In this document: piece after piece, positions 42,325-50,599 of the stretch
Layout: each line of letters starts with the position of its first letter
Numbering within the stretch: position 1 is the stretch's first letter
From: Phycisphaerales bacterium
GTDB taxonomy: Bacteria; Planctomycetota; Phycisphaerae; UBA1845
Direction: 5' to 3'
Length of the DNA: 64,000 nt
Assembly (NCBI GenBank): GCA_003597935.1
Contig: QZJT01000039.1
Span: 16,953 to 80,952, forward strand
Position numbers and translations under genes: made by a program
Notes under the pieces: model-generated
Seen by the model: only the letters and a program-made list of their open reading frames with translations
Told to the model about the DNA's origin: nothing
Database searches by the model: none

Positions 42325-43179
42325 ACCCATACAGGCGTCCGCTTCCTCGTCACACGCCCCCTCCGGGCACGGCGGCGTGCCGGTCAGGCACGAGCATCCG
42401 TCGCAGGTCTCCTGCCCGTTGCAGAATGCGCCGTCGTCGCACTCCTCGTCGGATACGCAGGGCGCCAGGCAGCCGCCCAGTTCCTCGTCGCAGGCGTTGC
42501 AGAAGTCCCCGGTCCGCGGGTTCTCGGTCGGGCACAACGGCTCGCCAGCCAGGCAGGCGCAGGCGACGCACGTCTCAGTCCCGTTGCAGATCAGTCCGTC
42601 GTCGCAGTCCGCGTCGGAATCGCACGGGCAGGCGCTGCACTCGCCGGTGAGTTCATCGCACTCTTCCCCCTCCGGGCAGGGCGGCGCGCCCGGCCGGCAG
42701 GCGCAGTCCTCGCAGACTTCCTGGCCGTTGCAGAAGACGCCGTCCGTGCAGTCCTCGTCGCTTTCGCACAGGCATCGCTCGCACGCCCGCAATGCCTCGC
42801 TGCACGGGTCGTCGCCGCAGTCGACCGGCTCCCCCGGGACGCAGCCGCCATCGACGCATTGCTCCTGACCGTTGCAGAACAGCCCATCGTCACAGTCCGT
42901 GCTGGAAGCGCAGGGCGGGATCATGGTACACAGCCGCAACGACTCGCTGCACACGCAGTCCGGACAGATGTCCGACTCGCAGGGCGGCCCGTCGGCGCAC
43001 GTCCCGTCCGACTGGCAGACCTCCCGACCGTTACAGAACACGCCGTCGTCGCAATCGGCGTCCGACCGGCACAAGCCGTCATCGGCGGGCGGGCTGACCG
43101 TGCAGCCGGGCCCGAGCAGGGCCGCGGCGATGCACCCGATGGCGGCCGCTCCCGCCAGTATGGCATGAACAATCCTCAT
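42319..43179 (-). CDS. Secreted protein of tandem Cys-rich DCDDGxFCNG repeats
   Basis: 286 residues; ATG 43179 with GGAGCGAG upstream. It has a signal peptide with a C after LLGPG; this is not a canonical lipobox. The rest is about five to six repeats of ~40 residues built on the pattern C-x-S/D-D-x-D-C-D-D-G-x-F-C-N-G-x-E-x-C (for example DADCDDGVFCNGREVC, STDCDDGLFCNGQEQC, DEDCTDGVFCNGQEVC, DEECDDGAFCNGQETC). Similar repeats occur on surface proteins of myxobacteria and planctomycetes. High Asp/Glu content suggests calcium or metal binding. No catalytic residues are visible, and it carries neither tail. Confidence 0.78.
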   Translation of the reverse strand: MRIVHAILAGAAAIGCIAAALLGPGCTVSPPADDGLCRSDADCDDGVFCNGREVCQSDGTCADGPPCESDICPDCVCSESLRLCTMIPPCASSTDCDDGLFCNGQEQCVDGGCVPGEPVDCGDDPCSEALRACERCLCESDEDCTDGVFCNGQEVCEDCACRPGAPPCPEGEECDELTGECSACPCDSDADCDDGLICNGTETCVACACLAGEPLCPTENPRTGDFCNACDEELGGCLAPCVSDEECDDGAFCNGQETCDGCSCLTGTPPCPEGACDEEADACMGE

Positions 43180-43375
43180 TCAATCTCGCTCCAAGGCACT
43201 CGCCAGGCGGTCATCCGGCCGTTTCGTCAGCCGGCTTGGGCGCCGGTCAGCGCCGGCGCCCGGTGCGGTGGATGGATAGACCATAAGAGCGTTGTCGGGC
43301 GAAGGCGGAATGTCAAGCGAGATCGCGACGGCCCGCGCCCCACGCGTGGGTGACGCTCGCGGCGGGCGTCCCTTC

Positions 43376-43505
43376 GGTGTGGCACTGGCTTCCAGCCGGT
43401 GGGCATGGCCTTAAAGGCCATCCCAATCGCAGCTTCGCTGCAACCACCGGCAAAATGCCGGTGCCACACGCATAGCGGAGCGTACTCTCAGCCCCGCCGG
43501 TCAGT
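43376..43505. repeat. ~130 bp nested-palindrome element, copy 3, inverted
   Basis: Read on the minus strand it gives CGGCGGGGCTGAGAGTACGC, then CACCGGCATTTTGCCGGTGG, TTGCAGCGAAGCTGCGA, ATGGCCTTTAAGGCCATGCC and GGCTTCCAGCC-type stems in the same order as the 25508 copy. Several stems carry changes on both arms (GCAGC/GCTGC versus GCGGC/GCCGC). Its end abuts the stop codon of the kinase-like gene at 43501. It fills half of the 321 bp gap. Confidence 0.9.
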
Positions 43506-44274
43506 CGCTGTTCCAATGTACGCGCCCGCGTTCGCCGTCGCAGCGACCCGGGTCGAGACGGTCGAGCAGGCGTCGGCGGAACAGCTTGGCGGGACGGGTG
43601 ACGCCGTTGTGCAGGCAGACGTACCAGGGCCTGCGATAAGACGCCTGGCGCTGCTCGGGCGTGAGCTGGTCCGGGCGGGTGCGCCGCTGGAGCTTGACCA
43701 GATGGTACCGGTCGCCCGCCTGCAAGCGCCGCCGGATCGTCCGCAGCGGCCACCCATCCCCCCCCCAGCGCCGGGGCCAGTGCCACGATATCTGGAAGTC
43801 CACCAGGTACGGCCGGCCGTCGTCGCCGACGACGACGTTCTCGCACTTCTCGAGATCGACGTAAGCGACGCCGCGATCGTGCATGGCGTCGATCGCCGAC
43901 CGCAGGCGGGGGTGAAAATCGTCGCCGACCCGCTCGCCCCTGCGCATTGCGTGGCCGGGGATGAACTCGTGCAGGATGCCGGTGGGGCCGTAGCACCCCA
44001 GAAACCGCGGCACGCCGTCAATGCCTTGCACGTGCCGGAAGATGCGCGCTTCGCGGGCGGCCAGCCAGCGGCCGATCCACGACAACGGCAGCCCGAACAT
44101 CGGCGCCTGCCGGTTCAGCTTGAGCACCACCCGTCCGGCGTCGCCGGCATAAAGGCACGTGACGGCAAAAAAGTCGTTTTTGAACACGCGCTCCAGGACG
44201 AACTCCCAGCCCTCCACCGCGATGGACGGCGGCGGCTCGCGTCGGCCCAGGGCTTTCAGGAAAGCGGGCGGCAT
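43501..44274 (-). CDS. Kdo/LPS-kinase-like protein (protein-kinase fold)
   Basis: 257 residues. A kinase-like fold is indicated by VVLKLNR (nucleotide Lys), GVAYVDLEKCENVVV (in place of the HxDLxxxN catalytic loop) and YLVDFQIS (metal Asp in place of DFG). This set is typical of the WaaP/KdkA and RIO-like families that phosphorylate heptose or Kdo of lipopolysaccharide. The substrate is not certain. The ATG lies inside the end of the DUF433 gene (19 bp overlap), so the two are co-translated. A G9 run on the coding strand (plus-strand 43758-43766) lies in mid-gene. Confidence 0.72.
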   Translation of the reverse strand: MPPAFLKALGRREPPPSIAVEGWEFVLERVFKNDFFAVTCLYAGDAGRVVLKLNRQAPMFGLPLSWIGRWLAAREARIFRHVQGIDGVPRFLGCYGPTGILHEFIPGHAMRRGERVGDDFHPRLRSAIDAMHDRGVAYVDLEKCENVVVGDDGRPYLVDFQISWHWPRRWGGDGWPLRTIRRRLQAGDRYHLVKLQRRTRPDQLTPEQRQASYRRPWYVCLHNGVTRPAKLFRRRLLDRLDPGRCDGERGRVHWNSD

Positions 44275-44483
44275 GGGACGCGGCGCTCCCGCTGGGCAGC
44301 GAACGACAGGCAGGCGCGGATGTCCTCGGACGTAAGGTCGGGGAAGTCGGCGAGGATCTGCGCCTCGGTCATTCCCGAGGCAAGGTACTCGAGCACGTCA
44401 GACACGGTGATCCGCATTCCACGGATGCAGGGCTTCCCACCGCGCTTCCCGGGCTCGATGGTGATGATCTCTGCGTAACCCAT
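44256..44483 (-). CDS. DUF433 family small protein (antitoxin-like)
   Basis: 75 residues, whole-length DUF433: IEPGKRGGKPCIRGMRITV, then VLEYLASGMTEAQILADFP and LTSEDIRACLSFAA. The ATG at 44483 is the family's normal start. DUF433 proteins are winged-helix DNA-binding antitoxins usually followed by a PIN-like DUF5615 toxin. Here no such gene follows; instead the kinase-like gene overlaps its end by 19 bp. Confidence 0.85.
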   Translation of the reverse strand: MGYAEIITIEPGKRGGKPCIRGMRITVSDVLEYLASGMTEAQILADFPDLTSEDIRACLSFAAQRERRVPCRPLS

Positions 44484-44586
44484 GCACAACAGTCTAACCG
44501 CACGCGGGCGACGTGACAAACTGAAAGCGCGCGCGATGACATGACCCCGGCAGCCCCGAGAGGCAAAGCCTCGCCCCGCCACCGCT

Positions 44587-46434
44587 CTACTGCGTCATGG
44601 CGCTCAGTTTGTCCGCCAGTCCCGACAGGCGGTCGCGCGCGGCGCGAAACGGCTCGATCATCGGCGCCAGCACCTCGTGCAGGAGGACGGCGTCGATCCG
44701 ATCGGCCAGCGGCGACTCGCCGGACTGTGCCTGGCGGGCCGTGCGCACGTCACGCAAAGCACGGGTGAACATCGCGGTCAGGATCACCACGTACACGGCC
44801 GCCACTACCGCCAGCCCGGCGAGCAGTCTGGCCGCGCCCAGCGCCGCCACCACCCGGTACAGGCCGTGGAGCACGCTCAGCGTCCCCTGCAACGCCGCCA
44901 TCTCCAGCACGCCTTCCAGTACCGGCTGCACCAGGGGAAACCAGATCAGCACAACCCAGATCGCGGCGCGCTGCCAGCGCTTCGAGGGCGCTTGATCCCC
45001 GTGGATGCCTTCGAGGAAACGCTCGCGCATCTGCGCTCCAAGCTCCGCCAGCGCCGCCGCGGCCTGTGCCACGAGGTCGCTCGTCGAGGGCCGATCGTCG
45101 GCGATGCGGAGACGTTCGACCACGACGCTCTGCTCGTCGAGGAGGCGCGAGCGAAGGGCGTCGATGCGTTCCGGCAGACTCGCACCGTCGATGCGGAAGG
45201 CGTCGTCGCCGATCCTGTCCGGCGATGCTTCGGCCGTCGACGAAAAACGCCTCCCCAGCAGCCGCGGCAGCCAGCCGAACAGTCGATAGACGACGCTCAG
45301 CACCGGCCAGTCCGCCACGCGGCGTTCGAGCAACTCGTGCGCCAGCTCAGCGGTGGGCGGCAGGCGGCTGAAGAGCTTCGCCCCCACCGCGGCGCAGTAC
45401 TCCGGGCCGAACCCGGCGTTGAGCAGAGACTGCTGATAAGCGGCGTCACACGCGCCGCCGAGCAGCTCGAGGCTCTCGTCGAGGCGATAATGCGCCCGCA
45501 CCGCGTCGGCGTTGACGCGGCGCTCGACGCGCTCGTTGGCCTGTTTGATCTGTGCGGCTTCCTCTTCGCTGACCGGGCTCATCACCGCGGCGCGGAGCCG
45601 TTCGAACTCGCGGCGCGCCAGCCGCGCCACCCGCACGACGGACTCGCGGTCTTCGTCGTATTTCTCCCAGTCCAGATCGTCCCACAGCCAGGCGATGCGG
45701 GCGGCGAACTCGTCCTCGGGGACGTACTTGGCGGCGATGACGAAGCGGTGTTCGTCGCTCTGAGCGCATCCGGCGGACGCCAGGGACTCGGCCAGCCACG
45801 CGTGCTGACTGCGCCAGAAGGCATCGGCCGGGTGGCCGTTGCCGCCCTCGAAGGGGTCGGCGTCGGTGAGGAGTTCATCCAGCTTGTTGAGCACGCAGTG
45901 GACGTTGTCGGGGTCTTTGATGACCCTGCGGAACATCCCGGCCCACAAGCGGTCGCCCACCTTGCGCGGCGTCATGACCCACAGCACCCGGTCGAGCAGC
46001 GGGGCGACCGCCTTGACCTGCTTCTGGTGGTCGGTGAACTCGCTGTCGAAGTCAGGCAGGTCGATCAGCACGACGTTGCGGACGGCGTCGGCCTCGTGCT
46101 CGGTGACGTCGATGGGAGTGATCGCCTCGATGGCCGCCAGGCGCGTCGCCACGCCCGGCCGGGCGTCGCGGTGGACGTAGGCCATTGGCCGTCGCGTGCC
46201 CTCGCCCACCTCCTCGTCGTCCACGGAGACATCGCGCTGGGCCAGGGCGTTGATCAGCGTGCTCTTGCCGACGTCCTTTCCGCCCAGGATGCCGCAGACG
46301 ACCAGCGAATCACCCAGCGCCCGGGCGGCGCCGCAGGTCAGCGACAGGGGCGCGACGTGAAAGACGTCCGCCAGGGCCGCGTTGACGGCGTCCAGCGAGT
46401 CGGGGGGGGGGTGAATGTCCTGGGTCTGGGACAT
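44587..46434 (-). CDS. Dynamin-like GTPase 1, membrane associated
   Basis: 615 residues. GTPase motifs: G1 GGKDVGKST (51-59), G3 DLPDF (125-129), G4 NKLD (183-186). The middle is helical. Near residues 500-570 two to three hydrophobic segments (WVVLIWFPLVQPVLEGV, LLAGLAVVAAVYVVILTAMF) anchor it in the membrane, followed by a helical end. This layout fits the bacterial dynamin-like family, which remodels or protects membranes. Ten C residues in a row lie at codons 8-11, a possible slippage site close to the start. It lies in the same orientation as GTPase 2, 840 bp downstream of it. Confidence 0.82.
   Translation of the reverse strand: MSQTQDIHPPPDSLDAVNAALADVFHVAPLSLTCGAARALGDSLVVCGILGGKDVGKSTLINALAQRDVSVDDEEVGEGTRRPMAYVHRDARPGVATRLAAIEAITPIDVTEHEADAVRNVVLIDLPDFDSEFTDHQKQVKAVAPLLDRVLWVMTPRKVGDRLWAGMFRRVIKDPDNVHCVLNKLDELLTDADPFEGGNGHPADAFWRSQHAWLAESLASAGCAQSDEHRFVIAAKYVPEDEFAARIAWLWDDLDWEKYDEDRESVVRVARLARREFERLRAAVMSPVSEEEAAQIKQANERVERRVNADAVRAHYRLDESLELLGGACDAAYQQSLLNAGFGPEYCAAVGAKLFSRLPPTAELAHELLERRVADWPVLSVVYRLFGWLPRLLGRRFSSTAEASPDRIGDDAFRIDGASLPERIDALRSRLLDEQSVVVERLRIADDRPSTSDLVAQAAAALAELGAQMRERFLEGIHGDQAPSKRWQRAAIWVVLIWFPLVQPVLEGVLEMAALQGTLSVLHGLYRVVAALGAARLLAGLAVVAAVYVVILTAMFTRALRDVRTARQAQSGESPLADRIDAVLLHEVLAPMIEPFRAARDRLSGLADKLSAMTQ
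46402..46411. repeat. Homopolymer of ten G (C10 on the coding strand) at codons 8-11 of GTPase 1
   Basis: Ten consecutive G on the plus strand encode His-Pro-Pro-Pro at the start of the GTPase. A one-base slip would stop translation early. Confidence 0.95.
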
Positions 46435-46469
46435 GATGTCAGTTCAGCCGAACGTTGCGACTAATGGAA

Positions 46470-46626
46470 GCGATGAACGTCGAAGGGCGAATGGCGAATG
46501 TCGAGTGTCGAATGGCGAACCTTGCACGTCGAATGTCGAATGGCGAATGTTGCATGTCGAATGGCGAACGTCGAATGGCGAATGTTGCATGTCGGATGTC
46601 GAATGTCGAATGTTGAATGGCGATTA
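46470..46626. repeat. TCGAATGGCGAATG minisatellite
   Basis: About twenty 7 bp half-units of GTCGAAT / GGCGAAT / GTTGCAT type in tandem, between the two GTPase genes. Similar to the array near tyrS (42289). Confidence 0.93.
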
Positions 46627-46719
46627 ACGAGTGCAGAACCAAGCGACGTGAGTCCAGTACGGCAGGCGCCACCGCGATCCCTGACATCGAACGGCACATG
46701 GTGTCCAATGATTCCGGCG

Positions 46720-46890
46720 CCCCGGAGGGGCGAAGGCTTGTAGCCACGGGTGGAGCGCAGGCCGCGCCAGCGGCCGAAGCGGAACCCGTGGAAAGCGGCG
46801 CGTCTCCCCCCCCCGCCCTGGAGGGGCGAAGGCTTGTAGCCACGGGTGGAGCGCAGGCCGCGCCAGCGGCCGAAGCGGAACCCGTGGCAA
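46720..46890. repeat. Two ~75 bp direct repeats with 97 bp period
   Basis: Each copy begins with GGAGGGGCGAAGGCTTGTAG and ends with CGAAGCGGAACCCGTGG (46722-46793 and 46819-46888). A C9-C10 homopolymer lies between. Nothing here looks coding, although short frames run through. Confidence 0.92.
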
Positions 46891-47084
46891 GCGTGCCCTT
46901 TTTTCTCTTTCCGCCCCGGAGGGGCGGAGGAGGCTGAGCGCAGCAATCGTCGGCGCGCAGTCGTGTCACGCCCAAAAGCTGCAATGACCCAACTGCGGTG
47001 GATGTATCAGATTGCGTAACCATCGCTGATGATGAGTTCATACTATCGTATCACAACTCGATCGGTGAACGCTTCCTCCGCCCC

Positions 47085-47172
47085 TTCGGGGCGGTGGTAT
47101 TCTTCTCTCTCGCTCCCACGGGTTGCGCTGCGCGCCACCCGTGGCTGCACGCCTCGGCCCCTCCGGGGCCAG
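47085..47172. repeat. Inverted, diverged copy of the GGAGGGGC repeat
   Basis: GCCCCTTCGGGGC at one end and GGCCCCTCCGGGGCC at the other, with CCCACGGGTTGCGC and CCACCCGTGGCTGC between, resemble the reverse of the 46720 repeats. It is intergenic between the GTPase genes. Confidence 0.65.
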
Positions 47173-47234
47173 TGGACGGTCGCGCATGGATCTCCGAACC
47201 GTCCCATTCATTGGTGCAGTCTCCCGCACTCGAG

Positions 47235-47264
47235 ACTCCGCGCGGTCTGAAGCCCGCGGCTCGC
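47235..47264. repeat. Dispersed CGCGGTCTGAAGCCCGCGG repeat, copy 5
   Basis: One-base variant of the 13189 element, directly downstream of GTPase 2. Confidence 0.85.
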
Positions 47265-47274
47265 TTCCGTTCAA

Positions 47275-49056
47275 TCATCGCTCTTTGCTCACTACCTCCA
47301 GCGCCTCCAGCAACGGATCCGCCGCCGCGATGACCAGGTCTCGGGCCTGATCGAGGTGCTGCGCCGCCAGGGCTTCTCCGAGCTGGGTAACGGTCGCGAC
47401 GAAGTCCGCCGCCGCGCGAGTCACGGCGGTGAACTCCGGCGTTCCGATCAGCTTCTCGCGCACCACCGCGGCCAGCCGCCCGGCCTGCTTGCCGACCAGG
47501 GCGCCGGTGCCGGCCAGGGCGGCCAGCTTGCCGACCGACGCCCAGACGGCGCCGGCCGCGGCCGGCACGGTGAGCGCCCCCACCGGACCCTGCACGGCGA
47601 TCAGCACCATAGCCAGCCCGATTGCCCCCGCCCCGGCCGCACCGGCGAAGTTGGGCGCCAGGCCGGCGCACTCGCGCTCGACCTTTTCATGCCAGCCCTT
47701 CAAGGCGGCGTCAACGGCCAGGGCGCGCTCACGCACGCGCCGTTCGGTGTCTTCGTTCCACGCGACGTGGACCGGCCGCGCGTCCACCTTCGTCCAGTGC
47801 TTCACTTCGTGCCAGAATCGGCTGGTCCTGGCCGCGCGGTTCAGATCGTGCGCCACCCGCACGAGGTGTTTCTCCACGTATGCCCGCGCCAGTGCGACCC
47901 GATCGTCCGAAACGAGCGACTCGACCGGTGCGTGGGCCGGCGCGCGGCCGCTCACCGCCACCCTCACCAGCGGCACCTTGTGCAGGACGGCTTCGATGCG
48001 TTGACGCTGGTCCGTCAGCCACTGCCGCGTCTGCCGCAGCCGCAGTACGCGCGACACCCAGTCGAGGTGTTCGCGCTCACGGCGGTTCATCAGCGCCGTG
48101 GCGCAGTCCCAGGGAGAAGGCGCCAGCCGCCGCAGCACGTCGCCGAGCGTCGCCTCGAGCTTGCTCATTCGCGCCGCACGCTCAGCGTTCTGGTTGAGCG
48201 CGTCCGTGCAGCCTTGGGCGACGAAGGCCGTCAGTTTTCGCGTGCGCGGCCGGGGTGGGCGGGCCAGCAGCGCCGCCACTTCGTCGAGCGTGCCCGGCGG
48301 AAACCGGCAGAACCCGCGGCCGCGGCGGAATTCCAGGATGGTGGCATGTTCCGCCCCCAGCCGCTCGGCCTGCTGCTCCAGCAGGCGGCGATCGGAATCG
48401 GCCAGGTCGCCTTCCTGCGTGCGGTTGAACAGGGCGATGCGCGTCTGACCGAAGCGCGCCGAGTGGCGCCTCAGTTGAGAGATGGTCTGACGATCGAACC
48501 ACCGCTCATGGTCGATCACCACGATGAGCCGATCGAACCACGGCAGCAACCGCAGCGTGACGTCTCCTTCCAGCCGGGCCGCTTCCGAGGTGAAGTCCGG
48601 CGTATCGAAAAGCAGCACGTCGGCCAGGGCGTCGAAGTCGTGAAACAGGACGCAAAGGCCGTCCAGGTCTCCGGGCGTGTTGTCGTCCAGGTCGATGCAG
48701 CGCCGGGCGGCGCCTGCCAGCAGCCCGTCGTCAGCCAGCAGCGCCGACACCCGCGCTCGCTTCGATTCATGCACCGCCAGGACCGGTCCGAGCGTCGCAT
48801 GCCCCCTGGCGGTGACGCGGCTGACCAGACGACCCTCGAGCAGATTGTTGAACACGGTGCTCTTGCCCGAAGACGCTCCGCCGACCACGGCGCACAAGGT
48901 CAGACCTTCCAGCACTTCGTCCGGCAGGCTGAGGCGCCGGGCCGCCTCGCGGTGCTGCTGCGACCAGTCGAAGCGCCATCGGCTCGACAAATCGGCGCCT
49001 CGCGACGCAAGCGTCTCGAGGGCCTGCCGGAACTGAGTTGGCGTCGGCTCCCTCAC
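47275..49056 (-). CDS. Dynamin-like GTPase 2
   Basis: 593 residues. G1 GGASSGKST (59-67), G3 DTPDF (151-155), and NRTQ (211-214) in the place of the NKxD motif. A long helical middle follows, then Gly/Ala-rich hydrophobic stretches near residues 470-535 (GAAGAGAIGLAMVLIAV, GALVGKQAGRL), which could enter the membrane. The start at 49056 is 12 bp from the stop of the metalloprotease upstream, so they form an operon. It may act with GTPase 1, since paired bacterial dynamins often work as heteromers. NRTQ lacks the base-specificity Asp, so nucleotide binding may differ. Confidence 0.8.
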   Translation of the reverse strand: MREPTPTQFRQALETLASRGADLSSRWRFDWSQQHREAARRLSLPDEVLEGLTLCAVVGGASSGKSTVFNNLLEGRLVSRVTARGHATLGPVLAVHESKRARVSALLADDGLLAGAARRCIDLDDNTPGDLDGLCVLFHDFDALADVLLFDTPDFTSEAARLEGDVTLRLLPWFDRLIVVIDHERWFDRQTISQLRRHSARFGQTRIALFNRTQEGDLADSDRRLLEQQAERLGAEHATILEFRRGRGFCRFPPGTLDEVAALLARPPRPRTRKLTAFVAQGCTDALNQNAERAARMSKLEATLGDVLRRLAPSPWDCATALMNRREREHLDWVSRVLRLRQTRQWLTDQRQRIEAVLHKVPLVRVAVSGRAPAHAPVESLVSDDRVALARAYVEKHLVRVAHDLNRAARTSRFWHEVKHWTKVDARPVHVAWNEDTERRVRERALAVDAALKGWHEKVERECAGLAPNFAGAAGAGAIGLAMVLIAVQGPVGALTVPAAAGAVWASVGKLAALAGTGALVGKQAGRLAAVVREKLIGTPEFTAVTRAAADFVATVTQLGEALAAQHLDQARDLVIAAADPLLEALEVVSKER

Positions 49057-49068
49057 TCGGTCACGCCC

Positions 49069-50253
49069 TCATCCCCTGCCGCCTGCCGCGGCCAGGCGGT
49101 TCAGGGCCGCCTCCGCCTGGTCGAACTCGCGGAAACGCCGCTCGTCGCGCTTGAAGGCGGGCGTGTGGGCGTTCGACCGGCAGGCCGACCAGACCAGCCC
49201 GTGCTTCTTGTGCAGCAGTTCATGGTACATCACGAAGTCCACCGCGTACGGCGGCGCCAGCGGATGATCGAGGGTGCAACTGATCATCACGGTGTCGCGG
49301 ACGTGGTCATAGTGGCCCAGCTTGCGATGAGTGAACGTCCGGTTCCACGTCAGCCGGGGACGGTCCATCCCCGCCTCGAAGTAGTCCCGGTTGACGCGCT
49401 CGAATGAGTGAGCCAGGTCGTGATACACGCCGCGCGTCTGTTCCACCACGCCGCCCAGCGCCTCCAGCTCGGCGTCGGCGCTCTGATACGCCTCAGACTG
49501 AGTCGCCTCGATCAGCGCCTGCCGCGCCCTGCCGCGGTCGAACATGTCGCGGACCAGCAGCGCAAACTCTTCGTCGGAGAACGTGAACATCGGCGTGGGC
49601 AGGCTGACGCGGGTGCCGTCTTCCTGGCCGCGCAGGCGGAACAGGCCGCTGATCGGCGCGAACTCGATCCGCGCCGGCGGAGCGAACCGGCCGGACAACA
49701 CCAGTGCCGGGTCGAGCATCGCACCCAGACGGCGCATCGCCTGGACGTACTGGGCGAGGTTGGGTTCATCACGAAAAAAGGCCAGCCACCCGCGGGCAGC
49801 CCGCGATCGGGATTGCATTTCCTCAGGTCGAATCCGGTCCCCTCCGATGCAGCGCTCGACCCATTGGCTGAGCTTCACGATCCGCGCGTGCAGGTTCGCG
49901 GTCGCGGCCGGATCGCCGGCGCGGGCCAGATCCTCGATGATGCCCTGCCAACGCGACCACAGACCGGGAAAGGTGAAGCTGCGCGTGCGCCGCGCGGCCG
50001 TGGACGGATCGGCCACGGTGGTGATCTTGTCGAAATCCACGCCCGCCAGATAGGCGTACGCACGGCGGGTGGGCGTCGGCAGCGCGTCGATCCGGGCGCG
50101 ATGGTGGGCCAGGATGCTGTCGACCGTGCGAATCGTGTGGCGGACGCGCCGTTGGATCTGCGCCAGCCGCGCCGCCGTGGTCGGTCCGGCGGCCAGCTCG
50201 CGGCGGATGGCGTTGGCGACGCGGACCACTCCGTTGATCCTCAGTTGGGGCAT
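49069..50253 (-). CDS. SprT-like zinc metalloprotease
   Basis: 394 residues. MYHELLHKKHG near residues 342-352 gives the HExxH zinc site (His344, Glu345, His348), followed by AHTPAFKRDERRF, the third-ligand region typical of SprT/WLM-like proteins. The first ~200 residues are helical and not recognised; the strand FTHRKLGHYDHVRDTVMIS before the site is typical of the family. SprT-like domains cut DNA-bound or damaged proteins. It is first in an operon with dynamin-like GTPase 2 (12 bp spacing). The start is ATG 50253. Confidence 0.75.
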   Translation of the reverse strand: MPQLRINGVVRVANAIRRELAAGPTTAARLAQIQRRVRHTIRTVDSILAHHRARIDALPTPTRRAYAYLAGVDFDKITTVADPSTAARRTRSFTFPGLWSRWQGIIEDLARAGDPAATANLHARIVKLSQWVERCIGGDRIRPEEMQSRSRAARGWLAFFRDEPNLAQYVQAMRRLGAMLDPALVLSGRFAPPARIEFAPISGLFRLRGQEDGTRVSLPTPMFTFSDEEFALLVRDMFDRGRARQALIEATQSEAYQSADAELEALGGVVEQTRGVYHDLAHSFERVNRDYFEAGMDRPRLTWNRTFTHRKLGHYDHVRDTVMISCTLDHPLAPPYAVDFVMYHELLHKKHGLVWSACRSNAHTPAFKRDERRFREFDQAEAALNRLAAAGGRG

Positions 50254-50418
50254 GGCGACAGTGTAGTGGACGACCAGCGTACCCCCAAGCGCCAGCGCGC
50301 CGCCCGCCGCCTCGCCAGCGCGCCGCCGCTACCACGCCCGTGTGCCACCATCACGGGCGTGCGCCGCTGCCACGCCGTCGCGTGGAGTTGCCCGGCCGCA
50401 CGCCCGGGCGTCGAGTTC

Positions 50419-50461
50419 GTCCATAAAGTCCATCCCGTCCATAGAGTCCATCCAGTCCATT
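50419..50461. repeat. GTCCATAAAGTCCATCCCGT minisatellite, second array
   Basis: Four units of the same 9-10 bp family as 11781-11858, in the divergent gap (50254-50599) between the metalloprotease and amrS. Nothing else is clear in that gap. Confidence 0.85.
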
Positions 50462-50599
50462 TCTGCGCCGCCTGCAACACCCCCCTGCCATGCCGCCGCC
50501 GGAATCCTATAATGCCACTGGGCGTGCCCGGGCCCTGAAACGCCGTCGCCGCCGCGACGCGACTGCCGCGCCGCGCGATGCGCCGGGCAGGATGCAGCC

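Noticed and set aside
42319-43179. Lipoprotein assignment for the Cys-rich repeat protein
   Set aside because: The residues before the first Cys (LLGPGC) do not fit the lipobox, since Gly and Pro lie at -3 and -2. An ordinary signal peptide is equally likely.
46720-46937. Small protein with duplicated GRRLVATGGAQAAPAA segment
   Set aside because: The duplication is at the DNA level in a known type of intergenic repeat. There is no ribosome-binding site, and the frame exists only because the 97 bp period carries no stop.
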